Shown in pieces: positions 16,459-24,048 of a stretch of DNA of 60,324 bases. Within the stretch, counting starts at the first letter, position 1. Each line of letters opens with the position of its first letter. A program made the position numbers and the translations under genes. Below the pieces are notes generated by a model, which was not told the origin of the DNA, did no database searches, and saw only the letters and a list, made by a program, of their open reading frames with translations. Origin of the DNA: Clostridiales bacterium (GTDB lineage Bacteria > Bacillota > Clostridia > Christensenellales > Aristaeellaceae); NCBI GenBank assembly GCA_015056205.1, contig SVGS01000022.1, positions 1 to 60,324 on the forward strand. The letters are read 5' to 3'.

Positions 16459-16833
16459 TTATGTCTCCGTGGGGGGATGCTCCGCCAGGTAACGTTTTAC
16501 AGCCGCGAAGCTGGTGTCGGAAATGACATGCTCCATCCGGCAGGCATCTTCCACAGCTGTTTTTTCATCGACGCCCAGATGCATCAGAATCCGGGAAATC
16601 ACCTGATGCCGCTCATAAATCTTCTCCGCGATCTGCCGGCCCTTTTCCGTCAGAGCGATCTGGCCGCCCTGATCTACAATGACGCACCCGCTGGACTTCA
16701 GTTTTCCCAAAGCGATGCTGACAGAAGCCTTGGACAGCTCCATCTCCTCCGCTACATCCACGGCGCGGACGCGGTTCTGCTTTTTCCCCAGGACCAGAAT
16801 GGTCTCCAGATACATTTCTCCCGATTCACCCAT
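16459..16833 (-). CDS. DtxR/MntR family metal-dependent repressor, iron-type residues
   Basis: 124 residues from ATG 16833, chosen because GGAGG lies 8 bases upstream and a promoter overlaps the longer in-frame ATG at 16878. A winged helix (VRAVDVAEEMELSKASVSIALGKLKSSG) precedes a dimerisation/metal domain. The first metal-site residue is Met (GEMYLETI) and the second cluster reads ACRMEH, matching DtxR Met10, Cys102, Glu105 and His106 rather than the Asp/Glu of MntR. I infer Fe(II) sensing. There is no SH3-like third domain. It is divergent from an [FeFe] hydrogenase gene, a plausible iron-regulated target. Confidence 0.88.
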   Translation of the reverse strand: MGESGEMYLETILVLGKKQNRVRAVDVAEEMELSKASVSIALGKLKSSGCVIVDQGGQIALTEKGRQIAEKIYERHQVISRILMHLGVDEKTAVEDACRMEHVISDTSFAAVKRYLAEHPPTET

Positions 16834-16876
16834 GGACTGTGCCTCCGTCTGTTTTGTCCTATGTTCTGATACCGGC

Positions 16877-16905
16877 ATTATAAAGGAAAGAATCCGGTTG
16901 GTCAA
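16877..16905 (-). promoter_or_regulatory. Promoter of the DtxR-type gene
   Basis: On the minus strand, TTGACC (16905-16900), a 17-bp spacer and TATAAT (16882-16877). It covers ATG 16878, which rules that codon out as the start. Confidence 0.8.
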
Positions 16906-16952
16906 GCGACGATTTTTGAAATAACCGGAGTCTGGAATTAGTATCGTTTTCA

Positions 16953-16961
16953 TGGTACAAT
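16953..16961 (+). promoter_or_regulatory. Extended -10 promoter of the hydrogenase gene
   Basis: TGGTACAAT (TG at 16953-16954, TACAAT 16956-16961) forms an extended -10 element. The -35 position reads TGGAAT (16933-16938), a poor match. It is about 38 bases before the hydrogenase start and back-to-back with the DtxR promoter. I see no clear palindromic iron box between them. Confidence 0.5.
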
Positions 16962-16999
16962 ACAGGAAAGAATTACCTGACTGAAGGGATGAAGGCGAT

Positions 17000-18514
17000 A
17001 TGATTACAAATGACAAGGGTATTGTTGAACTGAAACATTTTATTCTCCGGGAGATCTGCCGCCTGGCCTGGGCCGGGGAAATGACGCCGGATAACTGTGA
17101 GAAAATTGTCTATCAGGTGAGTCCCGGGCCGAAGCCCTCCTACCGCTGCTGCGTGTATAAGGAGCGGGAGATTGTGCGCGGGAGAATCCGGCTGGCCCGG
17201 GGGGAGAGCCCGGACATCAATTATGAGACGAAGAATGTGGTGGCGGTCATTCCCGCGGCCTGCGACGACTGCCCGATTCAGGACTTTTTCGTTTCCGATA
17301 TCTGCCGGTTCTGCCTGGGCAAGGCCTGCCTGAATTCCTGCCGCTTCGGAGCGATCACCCCCGGTGATACGAAGATGAAGATCGATCCCAACAAGTGCAA
17401 ATCCTGCGGAGCGTGCGCGAAAGCATGCCCTTACGGCGCGATCATTCATCAGGAGCGGCCGTGCAAAAAAGCCTGCCCGGCGGGCGCGATTTCCTATAAT
17501 GACGCGGGCGTCTGCCTGATCGATGAGGAAAAATGCATCCATTGCGGACACTGCATCCACAGCTGTCCCTTCGGCGCGATCGGATCCAAAATTTTCGCGG
17601 TGGATGTGATCCGCAGCATCCAGGCCGGGAAACGGGTGGTTGCCATGTGCGCCCCGGCGACGGAGGGCCAGTTCGGAGACAAGGTCGGGATGGCGGCCAT
17701 CCGGGCAGCGCTGAAGAAGATCGGCTTCGCGGACATGGTGGAGGTCGGCCTGGGCGGAGATATGACGGCGGCTTACGAAGCGATCGAATGGATGGAAGCG
17801 AAAAAGGAAGGCAGAAAGATGACCACCTCCTGCTGCCCGGCTTTCATTTCCATGCTGCGGCATCATTTCCCGGCGCAGTTTGAACAGAACAAATCCACCA
17901 CCGTTTCCCCGATGGTGGCGGTTTCCCGGTATCTCAAATCCCTGGATCCGGACTGCGTGACGGTGTTTATCGGGCCCTGCATCGCCAAGAAGGGGGAGAC
18001 CCTGAACGAGATGATCGCCGACCGGCCGGATTATGCCCTGACCTACGGAGAAATCGTGGCCATGCTGGATTCCCGCGGCGTGACGGTGGAGCCGGTGGAG
18101 GAGGATTATCAGGAATCCTCCCTGTTCGGCAAGAAATTCGCCGGTTCCGGCGGCGTGGCGGGAGCGGTCATGGAGGTTATGAAGGAACTGGGAGAGGACA
18201 CCTCGGATATCTCTCTGCTGACCTGCGCCGGCGGAGATGAGTGCAAAAAGGCGCTCCTCCTGCTGAAAGCCGGCCGGCTGAAGGAAGACTTTATTGAAGG
18301 CATGATCTGTCCCGGGGGCTGTGTGGGCGGCCCGTCCAAGCATCAGGCGGAAAACCTGGTGCTGAAGGCCCGCGGAGAGCTGCTGGCTAAAGCGGATGAC
18401 CGGAAGATTCTGGAAAACCTGGAGCATTATCCGATGGACCGGTTCTCCATGCAGCGGGACGGCGTGATTCGCCCGGAAACCAATCCCTTGCGGTTCAAAA
18501 AATCCGAAGAATAA
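17000..18514 (+). CDS. [FeFe] hydrogenase, monomeric group B type
   Basis: 504 residues. The N-terminal half has cysteine clusters for several [4Fe-4S] centres: CDDCPIQDFF..CRFCLGKACLNSC, CKSCGACAKACPYGAI, and CIHCGHCIHSCPFGAI. The C-terminal half carries the three H-cluster motifs in the group B form: TSCCPAF, GPCIAKK (instead of MPCxxKK) and GMICPGGCVGGPS. It should interconvert protons and H2 with ferredoxin as electron partner, in the cytoplasm. Group B enzymes are common in Clostridia and their exact roles are poorly settled. The hydE/F/G maturases are not in the window. It is divergent from the DtxR regulator. Confidence 0.92.
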   Translation: MITNDKGIVELKHFILREICRLAWAGEMTPDNCEKIVYQVSPGPKPSYRCCVYKEREIVRGRIRLARGESPDINYETKNVVAVIPAACDDCPIQDFFVSDICRFCLGKACLNSCRFGAITPGDTKMKIDPNKCKSCGACAKACPYGAIIHQERPCKKACPAGAISYNDAGVCLIDEEKCIHCGHCIHSCPFGAIGSKIFAVDVIRSIQAGKRVVAMCAPATEGQFGDKVGMAAIRAALKKIGFADMVEVGLGGDMTAAYEAIEWMEAKKEGRKMTTSCCPAFISMLRHHFPAQFEQNKSTTVSPMVAVSRYLKSLDPDCVTVFIGPCIAKKGETLNEMIADRPDYALTYGEIVAMLDSRGVTVEPVEEDYQESSLFGKKFAGSGGVAGAVMEVMKELGEDTSDISLLTCAGGDECKKALLLLKAGRLKEDFIEGMICPGGCVGGPSKHQAENLVLKARGELLAKADDRKILENLEHYPMDRFSMQRDGVIRPETNPLRFKKSEE

Positions 18515-18533
18515 AGGTTTTCCCTGCCCCATG

Positions 18534-18564
18534 AAAAACAGGCGGCCGGCTTCAGCCGGCCGCC
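18534..18564 (-). terminator. Terminator of the secreted MBL gene
   Basis: A perfect 10-bp GC stem, GGCGGCCGGC (18541-18550) with GCCGGCCGCC (18555-18564) and a TTCA loop. A T-run follows on the minus strand (complement of 18534-18538). It may also stop the convergent hydrogenase transcript. Confidence 0.8.
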
Positions 18565-18581
18565 GGAAAGCATGTCTGCGC

Positions 18582-19766
18582 TCAGTCGGTGATGCCGTTA
18601 TCCGCAAAGGCAACAGGGCGGCCCCAGTTGTCATACAGGATCGCGACGTCCCGCTTTTTCTTGTTCCAGATTTTCTTGTCGGGCCAGGTCTGATCCGCGC
18701 TGCCCTTTGTGCTCAGGGAGCCGATGACCCGGAGCCCGCCGGGCGGCAGTTCCGCGTCTGACAGCGTCAGCGTTTCGTTGCCTTTGGTGGAGAAAAGGAC
18801 ATAATCCTTCAGGGAGACGGAGGCGGAGCCGGTGTTCCGGATGGTCACGGTATCGTCTTTGGTGCTGACGGACATCTGAAGGGCTGCCGTCCGTTCGGGA
18901 ATTCCGTCCCAGCGGACGTCTTCAATATCAATGGTTTTGTCGGTCAGCGTGAACCGGACCGCGTCATGCACATCCTGGGAGACAACTGTCTGGCAGCCGG
19001 CCTGCGTGAGCATTTTCAGAACGGACGGGGCGGGGGTATCCGGTTCCTGGCGGGTATCGGTCAGAATCACGGCCGCCTTCGGCCGGATGGCCGCCAGGAT
19101 GGCTTTGGAGAGGGTTTTATTATCCCCGTGATGGCTGACCTTCAGCAGGTCGCAGGGAGAAAACAGCCCCGCCGCCATCAGATCCGCCGCTTCATCCTCT
19201 TTCATATCTCCGGTCAGCAGAATACTGCCCCGGGAACAGGAAAAGGTCATGACCAGCGAATTGCTGTTTTCATTTTCCGTGTTCAGCCGCAGCGGGCCGA
19301 GCACGGTGAAGACGGCGTTTTCTCCGGCGCTGACGGTTGTGCCGGGGGAAAGCCAGACGACGTCCTGCCCCCGGCGCGCGGCCGCCAGAACAGCCGGATG
19401 ACGGCTCATATCCTCCACTTCGATGGAAAAGGGAGAAGCATACCAGGCGTCCACCGCAATGCCGCTTTCGGCCAGCGCAAGGAGGGCGCCGTCGTGGTCT
19501 TCATGGCAGTGGGTCAGAAAGACGCCGTCCAGCCGGGTGATCCCGGCCTGGCTGAGAGCCGTCCGTAAGGCGGGCCAGGTATGCGCATAGCCGGCATCGA
19601 TCAGGAAATGATGATCCTGATGCGTCAGGAGCATACAATCCGCTTTTCCGATATTCAGGCACAGCAGGGAGGTTTCGTCTCCGGACGCGGTTTCCGCCGG
19701 AGCGGGAAGAGCGCAGAACAGACTGGCCAGGATGAGGGAGAAAGCCTGCAGGATTCGTTTGATCAT
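18582..19766 (-). CDS. Exported metallo-beta-lactamase-fold hydrolase with lamin-tail-like domain
   Basis: 394 residues with a signal peptide (about 1-24, ending PAPA-ET). Residues about 30-275 are an MBL fold of the ComEC C-terminal type: FLIDAGY, the metal motif THCHEDHDG, LLTGDMKEDEA and KVSHHGD. The last ~100 residues (LQMSVSTKDDTVTIRNTGSASVSLKDYVLF, GGLRVIGSL, KKKRDVAILYD) resemble a lamin-tail domain (LTD), which in bacteria is often joined to exported nucleases. The protein lacks the ComEC membrane channel. A role in hydrolysing extracellular nucleic acid or phosphodiesters is an inference. Confidence 0.85.
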   Translation of the reverse strand: MIKRILQAFSLILASLFCALPAPAETASGDETSLLCLNIGKADCMLLTHQDHHFLIDAGYAHTWPALRTALSQAGITRLDGVFLTHCHEDHDGALLALAESGIAVDAWYASPFSIEVEDMSRHPAVLAAARRGQDVVWLSPGTTVSAGENAVFTVLGPLRLNTENENSNSLVMTFSCSRGSILLTGDMKEDEAADLMAAGLFSPCDLLKVSHHGDNKTLSKAILAAIRPKAAVILTDTRQEPDTPAPSVLKMLTQAGCQTVVSQDVHDAVRFTLTDKTIDIEDVRWDGIPERTAALQMSVSTKDDTVTIRNTGSASVSLKDYVLFSTKGNETLTLSDAELPPGGLRVIGSLSTKGSADQTWPDKKIWNKKKRDVAILYDNWGRPVAFADNGITD

Positions 19767-19804
19767 GGTTCACCTCCGGTTTCTTTGAGAATCAGTTGTG
19801 CGGG

Positions 19805-20905
19805 TTACTGAGAGCCGAGGCTCTCCTCCATCAGCCGGACATGAATCCGGTCCGGTCCCGTGAACTCCATTGTGCGCAGCGCGGTGAAGGGCTCCTCCCG
19901 GTACGGTTCCGGTTCGATGCCTTCCGCGATCAGCCATTTCCGGATCAGAGCCATCCGGGAGGTCGTGAGGGTCAGAACCTGGTCTTCCTCAATCACCGCG
20001 CCGATCCGGCAGCGGACTTCCACCTGAAGCCTTCCCAGCTGAAACAGAAAGGACGCCTCGCCCTCACTGTTCAGCGGAATCCGGCTGCGGAGCAGGAAGC
20101 CGAGCTGCTCCACAAAGAAGTCCTCGATCTGCGCCGGATCGCTGCCCCGCAGGGTGACGCGGTTCAGGTTCAGCCGGTGTTCATATGCCGGAAGCGCGTG
20201 ACCCCGGGAGCTTTTTTTCCATTTCCGGTAGGCCCGGAAGTTTTTCTTCCAGTCCGGATCGGTCACCACATAGGCGACGGAGATGAACAGGCACTGGCCG
20301 ATCAGTCCTCCCAGCGTATTGGAAATCAGGTCGTCCAGGTCATAGAAGCCAAGCTTGGTGACCAGCTGAAGATTCTCGACCGCAACGCTGAACAGGAAGC
20401 AGGCCAGCACAGGCCAGCGATCCACCCTGGCCCGGAACCAGGAGGAGACGTAGGGCAGCAGATAGCCCATGGGAACAAAGAGCATCATATTCATGTAGAA
20501 CTGCAGAATATCCTGCAGCCGTACGATGCGCACCCTCTCCAGCGCCGCTCCGATTCCCTCGGTGAAAAGGGTGCGGAGAACGTCTGAAAAACCGTGATCC
20601 GTCTGAACGGAATTGCTCAGATCTTCCAGTACGGCGACATGAACCTGGTAATCCTCCGCGGCTGTCCGGGAAAAGAAAACGATGTAGGCAAAAATGAGCA
20701 GATACAGGAGGAAACCGGCGCACAGCAGCCGCTTGCGAAGCATCAGCAGATGATCCGCCCGCGGATGCGTGCTCAGGCCGCCCCGGAGATTCAGCCCCAG
20801 CCGCCGGCAGATCTGCCGGTCCACCCAGGGAAGGAGGACGACCATCACGGCGACCAGAAACGTGACGATCAGAACCGTCTGGATATTGTTTGCGTTCAGA
20901 GTCAT
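19805..20905 (-). CDS. VanZ-like membrane protein fused to a VOC (glyoxalase-like) domain
   Basis: 366 residues. The N-terminal ~235 form a VanZ-type domain with about five membrane segments, including DILQFYMNMMLFVPMGYLLPYV and LQLVTKLGFYDLDDLISNTLGGLIGQCL, the usual VanZ signatures. After a basic linker (KKNFRAYRKWKKSSRG) comes a soluble ~120-residue domain with the pattern of the VOC/glyoxalase superfamily: LNRVTLRGSDPAQIEDFFVEQLGF and TLTTSRMALIRKWLIAEGI ending in a strand with DRIHVRLME. VanZ proteins affect glycopeptide sensitivity in some species. The fusion is uncommon in my experience. The start overlaps the phospholipase-like gene by ATGA. Confidence 0.8.
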   Translation of the reverse strand: MTLNANNIQTVLIVTFLVAVMVVLLPWVDRQICRRLGLNLRGGLSTHPRADHLLMLRKRLLCAGFLLYLLIFAYIVFFSRTAAEDYQVHVAVLEDLSNSVQTDHGFSDVLRTLFTEGIGAALERVRIVRLQDILQFYMNMMLFVPMGYLLPYVSSWFRARVDRWPVLACFLFSVAVENLQLVTKLGFYDLDDLISNTLGGLIGQCLFISVAYVVTDPDWKKNFRAYRKWKKSSRGHALPAYEHRLNLNRVTLRGSDPAQIEDFFVEQLGFLLRSRIPLNSEGEASFLFQLGRLQVEVRCRIGAVIEEDQVLTLTTSRMALIRKWLIAEGIEPEPYREEPFTALRTMEFTGPDRIHVRLMEESLGSQ

Positions 20906-21876
20906 GGGGCGCTCTTTTCCGGCCCCGTCCCGTTCGCTTCCGCGGATCCGGCGGGGGGCAGCATGGAATCCACGGTCAGGCAGCGGGGATCGTCGACGGG
21001 CAGCCCGCTCAGATAGGAATCGTTGCCGATCTGCTCCCGCAGCGCTTCCAGCGGGAATCCGTCGGTATAAATATAACGATAGGCGGCCCGGATCAGTTCC
21101 ACTGCCCGCTTCAGCGCTTTTTCCTTCAGCTCGGGGAAGCTCTCCCGGGAAAGGATGGATTCATCGTGGGAATGGGCCCATTCTGAATGCTTTCTGTTCT
21201 CCGGATCGGCATCCGCGAAGTCCGTTACCGTATAGGTCAGGGCCCGCAGCCCGTAGGCCTGCTTCCGCCTGCGGGCCAGGCGGGCGGGGATGCCGGAAGA
21301 GGATTCCATGACCCGGAAGAAAAGGCGGAAGATCCGGATGCTCCGGTTCAGAATCCTGAAACAGTTTTTCCATCCGTAAATGGATTCGTATACCTGATTC
21401 AGATCGGCCTCCATGACTTTGGGCAGGGAAACCGGACGAAAATAGTGGCGGGTAACCGGATGCTTTTCGGAGGCTGTGCCGGCCCGCTCCATCTCCAGCA
21501 CATCCAGGCGGTGCTCGAAGCCCATATGAGCCCGGGGAGTCGTAAACTCGGTCGTGGTACGGCGGATAATGTAGGGATGCGTGGCGGCATCCAGCGCATA
21601 ATGGCAGAGGAAGCCGGCCAGATAGGAATACATCTCCCGGCGGGCGGAGCCCTCCCTGGCCCGGATGGCCAGGGCGGTCAGAAAGTCTCCGGTCCGGGTG
21701 GTGTGCATCCGGCGGCCGCGTCCCTCCCGGTGGGCTCCGGGCTGATAGGCAAACCAGGGATCCGGCCCGTAAAGCGCGAAACGGTAGGGATCCGGCAGGA
21801 TTTCCTGACGGACCTCCGGGGGAAGCTTTTTCAGCACATCCTGCCCGAAAACCGTATGAACCACCACATCCGGCAT
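20902..21876 (-). CDS. Zinc-dependent phospholipase C family protein
   Basis: 324 residues from ATG 21876 (MPDVVVHTVFG); ATG 21888 in frame is an alternative and the ribosome binding site does not decide. The N-terminus PDVVVHTVFG, then LYGPDPWF, and FLCHYALDAATHPYI give the histidine/aspartate pattern of the family whose type member is clostridial alpha-toxin-like PLC, but many relatives are non-toxic cytoplasmic proteins of unknown substrate. There is no signal peptide. Further conserved-looking histidines are in MGFEHRLDVLEME and SEWAHSHDESIL. It is the first gene of a two-gene operon with the VanZ-VOC gene. Confidence 0.82.
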   Translation of the reverse strand: MPDVVVHTVFGQDVLKKLPPEVRQEILPDPYRFALYGPDPWFAYQPGAHREGRGRRMHTTRTGDFLTALAIRAREGSARREMYSYLAGFLCHYALDAATHPYIIRRTTTEFTTPRAHMGFEHRLDVLEMERAGTASEKHPVTRHYFRPVSLPKVMEADLNQVYESIYGWKNCFRILNRSIRIFRLFFRVMESSSGIPARLARRRKQAYGLRALTYTVTDFADADPENRKHSEWAHSHDESILSRESFPELKEKALKRAVELIRAAYRYIYTDGFPLEALREQIGNDSYLSGLPVDDPRCLTVDSMLPPAGSAEANGTGPEKSAP

Positions 21877-21968
21877 GGGAATCACCATCCTTTTCCATCT
21901 TCGTAAGCGTATCATAAAACCCGTGGAAACTCAAGGCGGCTTTCTTTGCCGGAGTGGTTAGCCCTTCT

Positions 21969-21997
21969 TTACCGGAACGGTTCGCCTGTGTTATAAT
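21969..21997 (+). promoter_or_regulatory. Promoter of the vanY-nusG_II-Gx-apbE operon
   Basis: TTACCG (21969-21974), a 17-bp spacer and consensus TATAAT (21992-21997), 35 bases before the VanY start. Confidence 0.65.
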
Positions 21998-22031
21998 GAT
22001 CCGGAAACAAAGGCGGAAAGGAGGGCCGGAT

Positions 22032-23051
22032 ATGGTCCGGAAATACAGGAGGATTCTGGCTGCTTTTCTGCTGATCGCGATGCTGATGCCGCTTGCGGCG
22101 CTGGGGGAAAACGGACCGGAAGAACCGGAGACGACAGCCGCGCCGGCGGTTCAATATCGGCAGCTGAAATCGGGCTCCAAAGGGGAGGACGTGACCCGGC
22201 TGCAGGAGAGGCTGAAGGAGCTGGGTTATTTTACGCTGGACCCGGACGGAACCTTCGGAACGGATACGAAGGCGGCGGTGAAGGCTTTTCAGAAGGCCAA
22301 CGGGCTGAAGAGCGACGGGATAGCCGGGACCAAAACCCTGACGGCCTTATATTCCGGGGAAGCGGTGGCCGCCCCGAAGCCGGTGGATGTGCTGGCCGGG
22401 GAGCTCCCGCTTCTCATCAATAAGGAGCATCCGGTTCCCGAGTCCTTTGTTCCCGAGGATCTGGTTCTGCTGACGGATTTGTGCGATCCGAAACTGGTGA
22501 AAATCAAATATAAAACGATACAGGGCGTCCGCCCGGCGGTGGAGGCGCTGGTGACCATGCTGGAGGCGGCCAAAGCCGAAGGCGTCACCAAATGGCAGAT
22601 CAGCGCCGGATACCGCAGCTATCAGAAGCAGACTTCCACGCTGAACGCGAAAATCAATACTTATCTGGAACGCAATTCCGGCTGGTCCAAATCGCGGGCC
22701 CGGAGCGCCGCCCTGAAAACGGTAGCCGAGCCGGGATGCAGCGAACATCATTCGGGGCTGGCTTTTGATATCAACGTCCCAAAATCTTCCTCGTTTCTGG
22801 GAACGCCGCAGTGCACCTGGCTGCATAAAAACTGCTGGGATTACGGGTTTATCATCCGGTACCAGGAAGGAAAGGAAAACCTGACCGGCTTTATTGCGGA
22901 AGCATGGCATATTCGCTATGTGGGAGTGGAGCATGCCCGGATCATCCGGGATCACAACTGGTGCCTGGAGGAATATCTGGAGGCAATGGAAAGAGACCGC
23001 CCGGATGAGGAGGAAACCCTGACGATTGAGGAAGATGAAAGTGTCGGCTGA
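22032..23051 (+). CDS. D-Ala-D-Ala carboxypeptidase, VanY family, with peptidoglycan-binding domain
   Basis: 339 residues from ATG 22032 behind AAAGGAGGG. A signal peptide (about 1-24) is followed by a peptidoglycan-binding domain 1 (LKSGSKGEDVTRLQERLKEL, DGTFGTDTKAAVKAFQ). A linker leads to a zinc peptidase of the VanY/M15B type, with ISAGYRSYQKQ, the metal motif SEHHSGLAFDI and the second zinc histidine in AEAWHIRYVG. It should trim the terminal D-Ala from peptidoglycan stem peptides outside the membrane. Its last 17 bases overlap the NusG_II gene, with which it is probably cotranscribed. Confidence 0.93.
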   Translation: MVRKYRRILAAFLLIAMLMPLAALGENGPEEPETTAAPAVQYRQLKSGSKGEDVTRLQERLKELGYFTLDPDGTFGTDTKAAVKAFQKANGLKSDGIAGTKTLTALYSGEAVAAPKPVDVLAGELPLLINKEHPVPESFVPEDLVLLTDLCDPKLVKIKYKTIQGVRPAVEALVTMLEAAKAEGVTKWQISAGYRSYQKQTSTLNAKINTYLERNSGWSKSRARSAALKTVAEPGCSEHHSGLAFDINVPKSSSFLGTPQCTWLHKNCWDYGFIIRYQEGKENLTGFIAEAWHIRYVGVEHARIIRDHNWCLEEYLEAMERDRPDEEETLTIEEDESVG

Positions 23052-23493
23052 CCGGCGGGTGCCGCGGCTCATCGGGGTTCTGGCCGCTCTGGTGATTCTG
23101 ACGGCCGTTCTTCTGGCTTTTCTTCCCCGGAGAGCGGAAGGTGATTACGCGCTGACACTGGACGGGTCCGCCTGGCGCGGGGGAACAGCCGCGGCCGGCA
23201 GGGAGAGCGGCCTCCGGGTGATTGTTACGCTGGACGGCCGGGAGATCGCGGTACTGCCTTTCGGGGAGGCCCACGTGCTGCGGGTGACCCTGAAGGAAGG
23301 CGGAAGCAACGAGATCACGCTGACCGGAGACAGCGTTTCGATGACGGAGGCGGACTGTCCGAATCAGGATTGTATCCACATGGGCGCGGTGACGGCGGAA
23401 AACCTGGAAACCCGGGTGATGGGCGGCTTCATTGTCTGCCTGCCTCACCGGCTGGCGGTGGAAGTCCAGGAAGGGGAGGCGCATGGAGAATGA
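23035..23493 (+). CDS. NusG domain II protein (EetA-like), membrane-anchored
   Basis: 152 residues from ATG 23035 (GAGGAAG just before); GTG 23041 or TTG 23026 are alternatives. One N-terminal membrane segment (LIGVLAALVILTAVLLAFL) anchors a small extracytoplasmic beta domain of the NusG_II type (DUF1312), with CPNQDCIHMG and GGFIVCLPHRLAVEV. Despite the name the family is not a transcription factor. In Listeria-type extracellular electron transfer loci, EetA is, as I recall, a protein of this kind next to a Gx-type EetB and an ApbE-type FmnB. The next two genes are exactly these. Confidence 0.88.
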   Translation: MKVSADRRVPRLIGVLAALVILTAVLLAFLPRRAEGDYALTLDGSAWRGGTAAAGRESGLRVIVTLDGREIAVLPFGEAHVLRVTLKEGGSNEITLTGDSVSMTEADCPNQDCIHMGAVTAENLETRVMGGFIVCLPHRLAVEVQEGEAHGE

Positions 23494-24041
23494 TGAGCGG
23501 GCAGACGAACCGGATCGCCCGTCTGAGCATCATGATCGCCCTGATGCTGGTGCTGGGCTGGCTGGACCGGGCGATTCCGCTGGGATCCATCCTGGGCGGA
23601 AGCCTGCCGGGCGTGAAGCTGGGGCTGGCCAATACGGTGCTTCTTTACGCGGTGTATCTGATGAATCCCGGAAGCGCGCTGCTTCTGCTGACGGCGAAAG
23701 TGCTGCTGAGCGGCTGGCTGTTCGGATCTTTCTCCGCCATTCTTTACAGCCTGTCGGGGGGAATTCTGAGCCTGGCGGCGATGCTGGCGCTGCGGGGCCA
23801 AAATCCTGCGCCGGGACGGATCATCCTGACTTCCGTGGCGGGAGCGATGGCCCATAACCTGGGGCAGATTCTGATGGCGGCGGCTGTGGCCGGAACGCCG
23901 GGACTGCTGACGGCCTATCTGCTGCCGCTGGAAGGCATCGGCGCGGCGGTGGGCTGCGTAACCGGCGCGGCGGCCTGGCGGGTGATCCGGGCGGTTGCCG
24001 GACGAAGAGAGGGATCTGAACGGGACGGAGAGGGAGCGTGA
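23490..24041 (+). CDS. Gx transporter family membrane protein (EetB-like)
   Basis: 183 residues starting at ATG 23490, overlapping the previous stop (ATGATGA), with AAGGGGAGG at 23471-23479. A polytopic membrane protein of about five to six segments. The family also goes under the name heptaprenyl diphosphate synthase component I: the signature GSILGGSLPGVKLGLANTVLL, then LLTAKVLLSGWLFGSFSAILYSLSGGILS. It has no isoprenoid synthase motifs. Its neighbours (NusG_II and ApbE) suggest a membrane component for flavin or quinone handling rather than prenyl synthesis. Confidence 0.88.
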   Translation: MMSGQTNRIARLSIMIALMLVLGWLDRAIPLGSILGGSLPGVKLGLANTVLLYAVYLMNPGSALLLLTAKVLLSGWLFGSFSAILYSLSGGILSLAAMLALRGQNPAPGRIILTSVAGAMAHNLGQILMAAAVAGTPGLLTAYLLPLEGIGAAVGCVTGAAAWRVIRAVAGRREGSERDGEGA

Positions 24042-24048
24042 GGACGGA

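Noticed and set aside
16834..17016. Longer DtxR protein starting at 17016 or 16878
   Set aside because: The promoter's TATAAT overlaps ATG 16878 and a good ribosome binding site precedes ATG 16833, where the family normally begins.
16973..18634. 553-residue open frame antisense to the hydrogenase
   Set aside because: Antisense shadow of a clear [FeFe] hydrogenase gene; composition is atypical and it crosses promoters.
23370..23489. Upstream extension of the Gx transporter gene
   Set aside because: It would run through the NusG_II gene in another frame; the overlap start at 23490 has AAGGGGAGG.
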